A DNA stretch of 9,526 nt. It comes from Elusimicrobiota bacterium. Lineage in GTDB: Bacteria > Elusimicrobiota > Elusimicrobia > Elusimicrobiales > Elusimicrobiaceae. Position 1 is the stretch's first letter. Every line of letters begins with the position of its first letter. The position numbers were made by a program, and so were the translations under genes. The stretch covers positions 1-9,526 of the forward strand of contig JAEXBW010000096.1 in assembly GCA_023393825.1 (NCBI GenBank), read 5' to 3'. Shown here in pieces: positions 1 to 6,996 of this stretch. The notes below the pieces were generated by a model that searched no databases, had not been told where the DNA came from, and saw only the letters and a program-made list of their open reading frames with translations.

Positions 1-1
1 A

Positions 2-76
2 GGCGCAGGCCAAACAGTTATGCATCTGCACTACCATTTAATGGCAGGCAGACGCTTTTTGTGGCCCGCAGGTTAA
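2..76 (+). CDS. HIT-family (histidine triad) protein, C-terminal fragment
   Basis: The window opens inside a reading frame encoding about 24 residues before a TAA stop. The residues include GQTVMHLHYHLMAGRRFLWP. HLHYHLM fits the histidine-triad signature H-x-H-x-H-x-x, which carries the catalytic histidine of HinT-type nucleotide hydrolases. The following GGR/AGR and W-P-x-G ending is typical of the HinT C-terminus. Family members hydrolyse purine nucleoside phosphoramidates and related AMP adducts in the cytoplasm. The gene ends about 50 bp before rpsU on the same strand with no terminator visible between, so it is probably cotranscribed. A hinT-like gene next to rpsU is a known arrangement in other bacteria. 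The N-terminal part lies outside the window. The family call is firm; the exact substrate is unknown. Confidence 0.88.
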   Translation, partial: GAGQTVMHLHYHLMAGRRFLWPAG

Positions 77-127
77 GCCCTAAACAATTTTATTTTATTG
101 TCCCCCGGATAAGGTGGTGAAAAGTAA

Positions 128-322
128 ATGGTATTCGTGAAAGTACGCGACGCAGAACATCTTGAAGAAGCTTTAAAGCGCTTTAAAAGAGAATGCGAGA
201 AGAACGGTATCCTTAAAGAAATTAAAAGAAGAGAAACCTATACTCCTCCAAGCGTCAGAAGAAAACTTAAATCTCAGGAAGCCCAGCGCAGAATGAGACG
301 CACTAAAAGAAAACGCTTTTAG
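128..322 (+). CDS. rpsU: 30S ribosomal protein S21
   Basis: This 64-residue, very basic protein has the S21 pattern: an N-terminal V-x-V-K/R segment, then a helix with RFKRECEKNGIL, then RRETYTPPSVRRK and a C-terminal run of Arg/Lys. Family length is about 58-71 residues, so it is complete. S21 binds the 30S platform near the 3' end of 16S rRNA and assists initiation of translation. The start is supported by AAGGTGGTG at 111-119, one mismatch from a full Shine-Dalgarno, 8 nt before the ATG. It is the first gene of the conserved rpsU-dnaG-rpoD order. A strong hairpin follows it, which could let S21 be made in excess over the two downstream proteins. Confidence 0.97.
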   Translation: MVFVKVRDAEHLEEALKRFKRECEKNGILKEIKRRETYTPPSVRRKLKSQEAQRRMRRTKRKRF

Positions 323-339
323 TATTAACAGAAGATAAG

Positions 340-375
340 CACAATAGTCCGCTTTAAAAAGGGCGGACTGTTGTG
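340..375 (+). terminator. Hairpin between rpsU and dnaG, likely attenuator or partial terminator
   Basis: Bases 340-352 pair with 363-375 to give a 13-bp stem containing one G-U pair (345 with 370) and a 10-nt loop. The stem core is AGTCCGC against GCGGACT. A T-rich but interrupted stretch follows (376-390), so termination would probably be incomplete. In E. coli a partial terminator sits at the same place between rpsU and dnaG and keeps primase low; the same role here is an inference. It could instead be a processing site. Confidence 0.7.
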
Positions 376-390
376 TCTATATTTATTCTA

Positions 391-2115
391 ATGAACAATA
401 ACCTCATAGAGCAGATAAGAGACGGCGTAGACTTGCTGGAACTTATTAAAGAATATGTGCCGGCGGTAAAGAAATCAGGCCGCACTTACAAGGCCTGCTG
501 CCCTTTCCACCACGAAAAAACCCCCTCCTTTTCAATAAGCCCAGATAAAGGCTTATTCTACTGCTTCGGCTGTCAGGCGGGCGGGGACGTGTTTGCTTTT
601 TTAATGAGGATAGAAAACCTTTCTTTCAACGAGGCCGCGCGCAAACTTGCCCAAAGGGCGGGCATTGAATGGCGGCAGGAAGAACAAATGACGGAAGATG
701 AAAAATCCCGTCTGCAAGCCTATAAAATTATGGGCTTTGCCAAAGAATTTTATCATAAGCAGCTTATGTCCGCCGCGGGCGAACAGGGCAGAACATATAT
801 AAAGGAAAGAAGCCTTACAAAAGAAACCGCCGTAAAGTTTGAACTGGGCTACTCCCTTTTTGACGGTCTTGTAAAAAAAGCTTTAGAGCAGGGTTTTAAT
901 GTGGAAGAGCTTAAAAAGCTGGGGCTTGCTTCCTATAACGGCGGGGATTACTTTAGAAACAGGCTTATGTTCCCCATACATAATCACAGGGGAGAGCCGA
1001 TTGCCTTTGGCGCAAGAATAATGGGCGAAGGTCAGCCGAAGTATTTAAACTCGCCCGAAACTCCTTTATTTTCCAAAAGCCGCATTTTGTACGCGCTTAA
1101 TTTTGCAGGCCCCGCCATTCGTAAAGAAGGCAAAGCGATATTGCTTGAGGGTTATATGGATGTTATCGGCTGCCATCAGGCGGGTGTGGAAAACTGCGTG
1201 GCCCCGCTCGGTACCTCTTTTACGCCAGAACACGCAAAGCTTTTGCGCCGCTATACCAACGAGGTCGCCGTGGTTTTTGACCCTGACAGCGCAGGCATAA
1301 ACGCCGCTTTGCGCGCCGCTCTTATATTAGTGGAAAGCGGTTTATATGTGCGCGTGGTAACCTTGCCCGAGGGCTTGGACCCCGACGAATTTATTTTAAA
1401 GCACGGCGCGGATGCCTTTAGAACTTTAGTTGCAAAGGCGCAGGATATAATGAACTTTCAGATAGATATACTTATTAAAGGCTCGGCCGACGCGCTTAAC
1501 CCGCAGGAAAAAACAAATATAGCAAGCCAGCTTTTAGAAACTATCAAAAAGCAACCCGACGAAATTATAAAACGCGAATGGGTGCGCACCGCCGCAGACA
1601 GGCTGGATATAGACGCGAATGTACTGTTAAGGAAAGCGGCGTATCAAAATAAATATCAAACGCCCGCGCCGCAGGAAGCCGTGGAAGAAAAGGTTAAAGA
1701 CAATACCCCCCCGCGCGAAAGCGACCTTATTAAACTGTTGTTAAAATATCCGCGCTACGCCGATAATTGTAAAGAACTTACGGAAGAACACTTTGAAAAT
1801 AATGAAATGTGGCTTATACTTAATGGAGTGAAAGCCATAAGGGAAGAAACCCCTAATGTGGAAGAAGTAGCCGCCTTACTTATAGAAAAGCTGCCAAGTT
1901 TGGAAAGTACAATATTAAAACTTTCGCTTGAAGCTATGCCAAAGGAAGTCAAACCTTCAAAGGATATTGAGGACTGCCTTGCGCTTATAAGGAAAGCCGC
2001 CTACGCCAAAAGACTTAAGCATTTGCAGGAGGAATTAAAAAAATATCCTTCAGGGCAGGTGCCGCTCGATTTATTAAAAGAGCAAATTGAGATACAAAAA
2101 AAGCTAAAATCTTAA
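391..2115 (+). CDS. dnaG: DNA primase
   Basis: This primase makes the short RNA primers for leading- and lagging-strand replication and works with the replicative helicase DnaB. From the ATG at 391 it has 574 residues, normal for DnaG. The N-terminal CHC2 zinc-binding domain shows C37, H40, C58 and C61. The TOPRIM catalytic core has EGYMDV (E253, D257), FDPDSAG (D297, D299) and LDPDEF (D330, D332), the acidic metal-binding residues of the family. Residues from about 440 to the end form the less conserved helicase-interaction domain. An in-frame GTG at 373 would add the residues MSIFIL, but it lies inside the right arm of the upstream hairpin; the ATG is preferred because MNNNLIEQIRDGVDLLELIK fits the usual DnaG start. 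Neither start has a strong Shine-Dalgarno, which fits low expression. rpoD follows after 27 bp. Confidence 0.96.
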   Translation: MNNNLIEQIRDGVDLLELIKEYVPAVKKSGRTYKACCPFHHEKTPSFSISPDKGLFYCFGCQAGGDVFAFLMRIENLSFNEAARKLAQRAGIEWRQEEQMTEDEKSRLQAYKIMGFAKEFYHKQLMSAAGEQGRTYIKERSLTKETAVKFELGYSLFDGLVKKALEQGFNVEELKKLGLASYNGGDYFRNRLMFPIHNHRGEPIAFGARIMGEGQPKYLNSPETPLFSKSRILYALNFAGPAIRKEGKAILLEGYMDVIGCHQAGVENCVAPLGTSFTPEHAKLLRRYTNEVAVVFDPDSAGINAALRAALILVESGLYVRVVTLPEGLDPDEFILKHGADAFRTLVAKAQDIMNFQIDILIKGSADALNPQEKTNIASQLLETIKKQPDEIIKREWVRTAADRLDIDANVLLRKAAYQNKYQTPAPQEAVEEKVKDNTPPRESDLIKLLLKYPRYADNCKELTEEHFENNEMWLILNGVKAIREETPNVEEVAALLIEKLPSLESTILKLSLEAMPKEVKPSKDIEDCLALIRKAAYAKRLKHLQEELKKYPSGQVPLDLLKEQIEIQKKLKS

Positions 2116-2142
2116 GATACGTGAAAGGGAGCATTTTATAAT

Positions 2143-3858
2143 ATGGCACAAGATAACAAGGCATTTAAAGAACTTGTAGAAATTGGTAAAGAACACGGAT
2201 ATTTAACTTTAGACGAAATTAACAAATCCCTCACTTCCGCCGCCAGCAACTCAGAAGATATTGACGGACTTATGGGTACATTGGAAGATTTGGGAATTAA
2301 AGTAGTAGATAAAAAATATAAAGCCGTAGCAATGTCGGAAAAAGAAGCCTACACCGAAGAGTGGACGGCTAATATGGATATTTCCAACTCCATACGTATG
2401 TACCTTTCCGAAATGGGTAAAGTACCTTTGCTTTCCAGAGATGAAGAAGTTACACTGGCAAGAAATATAAGGGAAAGAGAAAAAGAATTAAGAAAATTAG
2501 TTTTGGAATCGCCTATCACCATGCGCGAAATTTGTTCTTGGGAAGAGCTTGTAGACCAAGAAGAAATGACCACCAAAGAACTGATGCCGCGCGGCAAAAG
2601 AACCACGCGCGAACTTAATACAATGCGCAAAAAACTTAAAGAAGCGGCTGCCTTTATCTCTAAGAGAGAAAAGGCCATTACCGAACTGATGAAAAAGTTG
2701 CGCGAACCCAAGATAAGCGACGCTATGTTAAGCAAATACACCAGCGCTTTGGAAGAGAAGCAAAAAGAAGTTGTTGACCAGATTATAAAGCTTAACTTAA
2801 ACCAAAATAAAATTAAACGTTTAACAAACAGAATTAAAGGCATCGCCGACAAGATTAACGAATATAAAAGCGATATTGCCCGCTTTGACGAATACTTTGG
2901 CCCGCTTGGCGAAGTGGAAAAACTTTTAAAGCAATATAAAACAGGTAAGATTACCGACGCTCAGCTTTTAAAGAAAACAAAAGCAAACGGTGCGGATTTG
3001 GAAAAAGCTATAGAAAATATCCACGGCGTAAAGAACAGATACGAAAAGCTTTTATCCACGTTGCCTGTTTCCGAAACGGAATTTTTATCACTCAACGAAA
3101 GAATTGAATTCTTTGAAAGTATGATTTTGCAGGATAAGCTTAAACTTATAAGAGCAAACTTAAGATTGGTCGTTTCCATAGCCAAGAAGCACGTTAACTC
3201 TAACCTTGAACTTTCCGACCTGATACAGGAAGGCGGCCTTGGTCTTATGAAAGCCGTTGAAAAGTTTGAATACAAGAGAGGCTTTAAGTTTTCCACCTAT
3301 GCCACCTGGTGGATACGCCAGTCTATCAACCGCGCTATTGCCGACCAAGCCAACACTATCCGCATACCCGTACATATGAAGGAACTTGTTTCCAAACTTA
3401 CAAAAGTTACAAACAAATTCCGTCAGGAACACGGCAGCGAACCGGGCTTGGAAGATTATGCAAAAGCCTTAAGGCTTTCCGTTGAAAAGGTTAAAGGCAT
3501 ACTTAAAATTATGCAGGACCCTATCTCCCTCTCCACGCCTATCGGCGAAGATGAGGACTCTAACCTTGAAGATTTTATTGAAGATAAGACAGGGCCAAAT
3601 CCGTCTTCTTCCGCTACGGACTTTTTAAGAAAGCAGGAAGTTGCGGAAGTTTTGGCAACCTTATCGGAACGCGAAGCAAAAATTATTAAATTACGCTTCG
3701 GCATAGAATCGGGCTACCCCAGAACACTGGAAGAAGTGGGCAAGATGTTTAACGTAACGCGCGAACGCGTGCGCCAGATAGAAGCAAAAGCTATCCGCAA
3801 ATTACGCCACCCCAGCAGAACCAGAATGTTAAAGGATTATTCCGAACAGGCAATGTAA
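2143..3858 (+). CDS. rpoD: RNA polymerase primary sigma factor (sigma-70 family)
   Basis: This 571-residue housekeeping sigma factor directs RNA polymerase to -35/-10 promoters. Region 1.1 occupies about residues 1-60. Region 1.2 (about 80-112) has SIRMYLSEMGKVPLLSRDEE. A charged, helical non-conserved region spans about 113-320. Region 2 (about 330-405) has DLIQEGGLGLMKAVEKFEY and KFSTYATWWIRQS. Region 3 has PVHM (408-412) and the 3.2 finger (about 459-481). The region 4.2 helix-turn-helix is at 527-555 with R540, E541 and Q545 matching the -35 contacts of E. coli R584, E585 and Q589. H411 and E414 match the extended -10 contacts H455 and E458. Two usually conserved positions differ: N396 in place of T440 and N404 in place of R448. 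AAAGGGAG at 2124-2131 precedes the ATG. The gene ends the cluster before a strong terminator. Confidence 0.97.
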   Translation: MAQDNKAFKELVEIGKEHGYLTLDEINKSLTSAASNSEDIDGLMGTLEDLGIKVVDKKYKAVAMSEKEAYTEEWTANMDISNSIRMYLSEMGKVPLLSRDEEVTLARNIREREKELRKLVLESPITMREICSWEELVDQEEMTTKELMPRGKRTTRELNTMRKKLKEAAAFISKREKAITELMKKLREPKISDAMLSKYTSALEEKQKEVVDQIIKLNLNQNKIKRLTNRIKGIADKINEYKSDIARFDEYFGPLGEVEKLLKQYKTGKITDAQLLKKTKANGADLEKAIENIHGVKNRYEKLLSTLPVSETEFLSLNERIEFFESMILQDKLKLIRANLRLVVSIAKKHVNSNLELSDLIQEGGLGLMKAVEKFEYKRGFKFSTYATWWIRQSINRAIADQANTIRIPVHMKELVSKLTKVTNKFRQEHGSEPGLEDYAKALRLSVEKVKGILKIMQDPISLSTPIGEDEDSNLEDFIEDKTGPNPSSSATDFLRKQEVAEVLATLSEREAKIIKLRFGIESGYPRTLEEVGKMFNVTRERVRQIEAKAIRKLRHPSRTRMLKDYSEQAM

Positions 3859-3874
3859 TCTTTAGAACACAAAT

Positions 3875-3909
3875 AAAAATACCGCCTTTTTTAAAGGCGG
3901 TATTTTTTT
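3875..3909. terminator. Bidirectional intrinsic terminator between rpoD and the convergent membrane-protein gene
   Basis: ACCGCCTTT (3881-3889) pairs perfectly with AAAGGCGGT (3893-3901) around a three-T loop. The stem continues through the flanking A-run (3875-3879) and T-run (3903-3909), giving a U-tract on either transcript. It lies 17 bp after the rpoD stop and about 20 bp from the stop of the convergent gene, so it can end transcripts from both sides. Confidence 0.93.
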
Positions 3910-3929
3910 GTTCGTATTATTTAAAACTT

Positions 3930-4616
3930 TTATTTTTCTTCTTTGCTAAAAGTCTTCTTTAAAAATTCTTCCACAAGGCCCTTGCCGCCAAGCCCTAAAG
4001 CTATGGCAAAACCTAACCCTATTGAAGCCATAATTATAAGAATAACATCGTTTAAAAGGGTAAAGTTTATGTCAATTTGTTCTAAGGCCAAAAGCACGGT
4101 AAAAACAATAACAACCATATTTACCGTTCTGGAAAATAAAACACCGCCGCCGATATTGTTGGCTTTGGCGGAATTTTCCACAACGCCTTGCGCAAATTTG
4201 CCAAGCAAAAGGCCCGCAAACAATATAATAATAGCCACAAAAAGCTTAGGCAGGAATACAAGCAGGCTGATAAGCAAAGCGCGTACTGCAGCAAGGCCCA
4301 GCGCATCTGCCGCAACGATGATAAAAGCTATCATCACAGCCCAAGACAATACAAAAGCTATAACATAAGTGGGCGATTTACCAAAGCCGATGCGTGTTAA
4401 AATTTCGTTAACGCCTACTTTAGATGTCCAGCTGTCCAGTTTAAACGAGTTCAACAGCTTTGTTACTATCGTGCTGGTCCAGCGGGATAAAAACAACCCC
4501 AGAAACAACATTATAAGCGCGGCGAGTATACCCGGGATAAGTTCTACCGATTTATTGAACAAAACCACAAAAGGTTCTGCTGTTTTATTGGCAAAAGTCT
4601 CAAGTCCTGTATTCAT
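3930..4616 (-). CDS. Conserved-TM-helix membrane protein, mechanosensitive-channel-like
   Basis: This 228-residue inner-membrane protein has about five hydrophobic segments: roughly 24-46, 83-108, 110-140, 163-181 and 187-212. Two segments carry the same pattern, P-x-x-x-A-x-x-x-L-x-x-G-L-x-L followed by an amphipathic tail (28-69 and 123-155), an internal duplication typical of the conserved TM helix family found in MscS-related and CmpX-like proteins. The last segment ends in GFAIALGLGGKGLVEEFLKK, a glycine-rich helix resembling the pore helix of that group. The large cytoplasmic beta domain of MscS is absent, so a gated channel is possible but unproven. The ATG follows AGGAGGG at 4620-4626, which overlaps the upstream greA stop codon (TAG, 4625-4627), pointing to translational coupling. 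A role in osmotic or envelope-stress response is inferred from family only. Confidence 0.82.
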   Translation of the reverse strand: MNTGLETFANKTAEPFVVLFNKSVELIPGILAALIMLFLGLFLSRWTSTIVTKLLNSFKLDSWTSKVGVNEILTRIGFGKSPTYVIAFVLSWAVMIAFIIVAADALGLAAVRALLISLLVFLPKLFVAIIILFAGLLLGKFAQGVVENSAKANNIGGGVLFSRTVNMVVIVFTVLLALEQIDINFTLLNDVILIIMASIGLGFAIALGLGGKGLVEEFLKKTFSKEEK

Positions 4617-4624
4617 TAACCCTC

Positions 4625-5098
4625 CTATTTATATTCCAACTTAATAAGTTTGTATTTGCGTTTTGCGCGCGGCAAAATAACTTCAAATACATCTCCTTCT
4701 TTTTTACCCAAAAGGGCTGCGGCCACAGGCGCTTTTACGGAAAGGAGGTTCTTTTCGGGGTTAGATTCCATAGAACCGACTAAGGTATAGGAAGACTGTT
4801 CTCCGTCTTCCAAATCCTCAATGGTAACAGTTGCGCCTATTCTGGCTTCGGTTTTGTCGACGTCAAGGTCGTCCGTTATGCTTGCGTTTCTAAGTCTTAT
4901 TTCAAGATCATTTATTTTAGATAAAGTTTCGGCCTGCTTTTCTTTGGCGGCATGGTATTCGGCATTTTCTTTAAGGTCGCCTTGACGGGCGGCTTCGCCG
5001 ATTTCTTCGGAAAGCTGGGTTTTAAGCTTCTTCAGGTCTTCTAAATCCTGTCTGAGCTTTTCGTAGCTCTTGCGACTTACGTAGAAAGTTTCACTCAC
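4625..5098 (-). CDS. greA: Transcription elongation factor GreA
   Basis: GreA enters the secondary channel of backtracked RNA polymerase and stimulates cleavage of the nascent RNA. The chosen start is the GTG at 5096-5098, giving 157 residues starting MSETFYVSRKSYEKLR. The N-terminal coiled coil has the tip sequence ARQGDLKENAEYHAAKEKQ; with this start the key acidic residues are D41 and E44, exactly the E. coli numbering. Residues from about 80 to the end form the FKBP-like C-terminal domain with GKKEGDVFEV. A longer frame from TTG at 5108-5110 would consume the Shine-Dalgarno GGAGG, and an ATG at 5101-5103 is out of frame. It is the first gene of a two-gene - strand unit with its own extended -10 promoter and a dyad in the leader. 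Confidence 0.95.
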   Translation of the reverse strand: MSETFYVSRKSYEKLRQDLEDLKKLKTQLSEEIGEAARQGDLKENAEYHAAKEKQAETLSKINDLEIRLRNASITDDLDVDKTEARIGATVTIEDLEDGEQSSYTLVGSMESNPEKNLLSVKAPVAAALLGKKEGDVFEVILPRAKRKYKLIKLEYK

Positions 5099-5103
5099 GG
5101 CAT

Positions 5104-5108
5104 CCTCC
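5104..5108 (-). promoter_or_regulatory. greA ribosome binding site that decides the GTG start
   Basis: GGAGG lies five bases before the in-frame GTG at 5098. The only longer in-frame start, TTG at 5110, sits upstream of and overlaps the site, so GTG is the supported start. The out-of-frame ATG at 5101-5103 reaches a stop two codons later. Confidence 0.8.
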
Positions 5109-5111
5109 AAA

Positions 5112-5134
5112 GCTTCTTACACGGTGTAAAAAGC
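5112..5134 (-). promoter_or_regulatory. 23-bp imperfect palindrome in the greA leader
   Basis: The two 11-base arms are GCTTTTTACAC and GTGTAAGAAGC on the - strand, with one mismatch (5116 against 5130) and a single central base at 5123. The core TTACAC-N-GTGTAA is perfect. It lies between the predicted greA transcription start (about 5138) and the Shine-Dalgarno at 5104-5108. It could be an operator for a dimeric repressor or an mRNA hairpin next to the ribosome site. There is no T-run after it, so it is not an intrinsic terminator. Confidence 0.6.
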
Positions 5135-5144
5135 GTTCCTGATT

Positions 5145-5153
5145 ATTATAACA
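5145..5153 (-). promoter_or_regulatory. Extended -10 promoter for greA
   Basis: On the - strand the sequence is TGT-TATAAT, a perfect -10 hexamer with the TGn extension. No convincing -35 hexamer is seen 16-18 bp upstream, as is common for extended -10 promoters. Transcription would start near 5138, about 40 nt before the GTG. Confidence 0.65.
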
Positions 5154-5240
5154 CATTTGCTGGCGCACGGCGGGCGTCGTTTCTTATATATTTTAAGGCT
5201 ATATATAGGGGGTTACAGGCCTTTGGCTGCGGCAGACAAA

Positions 5241-5249
5241 TGATATAAT
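5241..5249 (+). promoter_or_regulatory. Extended -10 promoter for the TldD-like gene pair
   Basis: TGA-TATAAT gives a perfect -10 hexamer with the TGn extension 30 bp before the ATG at 5279. The best -35 candidate is a weak TTGGCT at 5223-5228 with a short 15-bp spacer. Transcription would start near 5256. Confidence 0.65.
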
Positions 5250-5278
5250 TAAAGTATAGAACATTTTGGGGGAAAAGT

Positions 5279-6994
5279 ATGAAGAAATTTATCCTGTCCG
5301 TATTGGCCGTTGCCCTTACCTCTGCCGCGCTTGCAGCACCGCAAAACGCAAAGAACGATAAAGTTATAAATATTATGAATAAGGAACTTACACGTTCTTT
5401 TAAAAAGCTTTCAAAGGCCACCCCGCCCGTCTACTTTTTATCCTATACCATTACCGATGCAAACAACTATTACGCGGCGGCGGTGTTGGGCGGGATTTCT
5501 TACGAATACTCAAACTCAAAACGCTTTTTAGACGTGGAAGCCCGCACGGGCAGCCGCAAGATGGACAATACGCGCAAAATAAAATCTTTTGATTTGGACG
5601 ATATGTCCCGCGGTGGCGGCTCTGGCGGATATTCAGTCCCGCTGGGCAATGACGACAAAACATTGCAAACCCTGCTCTGGCTTAGGACGGAAGACACCGT
5701 AAAAGCCGCGCAGGAAGATTACCTTAAAGTAAAAACAAATTCCGCAACCGCGTCCGAACGTTCGGACAGTTCGGACGATTTTTCCGCCCCAATATCCGCC
5801 CACAGCTTTTACGAAGCAAAGGAAATGCCTGTTTTTGATAAAGAAGCCGTAAAGCAGCAGTTGAAAGAATATTCAACGCTGTTTGCGGGTTATGACTTTA
5901 TTTTAACTTCCTCTGTTGAGTTTTCAGTCCAAAACATCAATACATACTTTGTAAATACGGAAAACGCAAAAATAAGGAAAGGCCAAAATTTATTAAGGAT
6001 TTCTTACTCAATATCCTCCCGCAATAAAGACGGTATGCAACTGCAACGCGGCAACTCTTACGACAGTTTTACCTTTGAAGGCCTTGCCAAGCCTGAAGTT
6101 ATAAAGGCGGATATTGCCAAATCAATAGAAGAACTTAAAGCCCTGCAAAACGCGCCCGTGGCGGAACCTTTCCACGGCCCCGCGATACTTAAAAACAGGG
6201 CGACGGGTGTTTTCTTCCACGAAATTTTGGGCCACAGAATAGAAGGACACCGCCAGAAAGATGACGACTTTGGTCAAACTTTTACAGCTAAGGTTAACCA
6301 GCAAATAATTTCCCCCCTGATAAGCGTTTACGATAATCCTACGCTTTCAAACTTTAACGGAACCGATTTGCGCGGACATTATATGGTGGACGACGAAGGC
6401 GTTATGTCGCAAAATCTTACTTTAATTGAAAACGGAGTACTAAAGAATTTTCTTATGTCCAGAAGCCCCGTTAACAACTTCCCGCAGTCAAACGGACACG
6501 GCAGGAAAGAACCGGGCAGAATAGCGGTTTCCCGCATGGGCAACACGATAGTAAAGGCCAATAAAACCGTAACTTTTGAAGAATTAAGAAACCTGCTTAT
6601 AGAAGAAATTAAAAAGCAAGATAAACCTTACGGCCTTATTATTGATGATATTTCTGGCGGGTTTACGATGACGGATACCTCCTCCCCCCAAGCCTTTAAG
6701 GTGCTGCCGCTTTTGGTGTATAAAGTTTACCCCGACGGCCGCCCCGACCAAATTATCCGCGGTGCGGATATTGTAGGCACGCCGCTTGTAAGCTTTAACA
6801 AAATTACCGCCGCCGCAAATGACGATGCCGTATTTAACGGATCCTGCGGTGCGGAGTCCGGCTGGGTGCCTGTTTCCGCCATTGCGCCAAGCGTGCTGGT
6901 GTCGGAAATAGAGGTGGAAAAAGTGGAAAAGAGTTACGAGAATCTTCCCCTGCTGCCCGCGCCCCCCGCACAAACAAAACAGGAGGTTAAATAA
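5279..6994 (+). CDS. Exported TldD-like zinc metallopeptidase (catalytic member)
   Basis: This 571-residue protein belongs to the TldD/PmbA family of zinc metalloproteases. It begins with a Sec signal peptide (MKKFILSVLAVALTSAALAA, probable cleavage near residue 20), so it should act outside the cytoplasm, unlike E. coli TldD. The N-terminal domain spans about 25-280 and contains a glycine-rich loop (RGGGSGGY, 111-118). The C-terminal domain has FFHEILGHRIEGH, with H314, E315 and H319 forming HExxxH, and C523 in GSCGAESG at the place of the third zinc ligand in TldD. GHYMVDDEGV (366-375) and the APSVLVSEIEV region are further family motifs. A G-rich Shine-Dalgarno (GGGGGA, 5268-5273) precedes the ATG. 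It is followed 2 nt later by a catalytically degenerate paralogue, probably its partner. The proteolysis is inferred from motifs; the substrate is unknown. Confidence 0.85.
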   Translation: MKKFILSVLAVALTSAALAAPQNAKNDKVINIMNKELTRSFKKLSKATPPVYFLSYTITDANNYYAAAVLGGISYEYSNSKRFLDVEARTGSRKMDNTRKIKSFDLDDMSRGGGSGGYSVPLGNDDKTLQTLLWLRTEDTVKAAQEDYLKVKTNSATASERSDSSDDFSAPISAHSFYEAKEMPVFDKEAVKQQLKEYSTLFAGYDFILTSSVEFSVQNINTYFVNTENAKIRKGQNLLRISYSISSRNKDGMQLQRGNSYDSFTFEGLAKPEVIKADIAKSIEELKALQNAPVAEPFHGPAILKNRATGVFFHEILGHRIEGHRQKDDDFGQTFTAKVNQQIISPLISVYDNPTLSNFNGTDLRGHYMVDDEGVMSQNLTLIENGVLKNFLMSRSPVNNFPQSNGHGRKEPGRIAVSRMGNTIVKANKTVTFEELRNLLIEEIKKQDKPYGLIIDDISGGFTMTDTSSPQAFKVLPLLVYKVYPDGRPDQIIRGADIVGTPLVSFNKITAAANDDAVFNGSCGAESGWVPVSAIAPSVLVSEIEVEKVEKSYENLPLLPAPPAQTKQEVK

Positions 6995-6996
6995 TT

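Noticed and set aside
373..390. GTG start for dnaG at 373
   Set aside because: It lies in the right arm of the 340-375 hairpin and adds an atypical MSIFIL extension; the ATG at 391 gives the usual DnaG N-terminus.
2349..2852. Open frame of 167 codons antisense to rpoD
   Set aside because: It lies wholly within the well-supported rpoD gene on the opposite strand; its hydrophobic, serine-rich product is what the complement of a lysine/glutamate-rich gene gives.
3943..4368. Open frame of 141 codons on the + strand opposite the membrane-protein gene
   Set aside because: It is the complement of a clear membrane-protein gene that has a ribosome site and family motifs, and it has neither itself.
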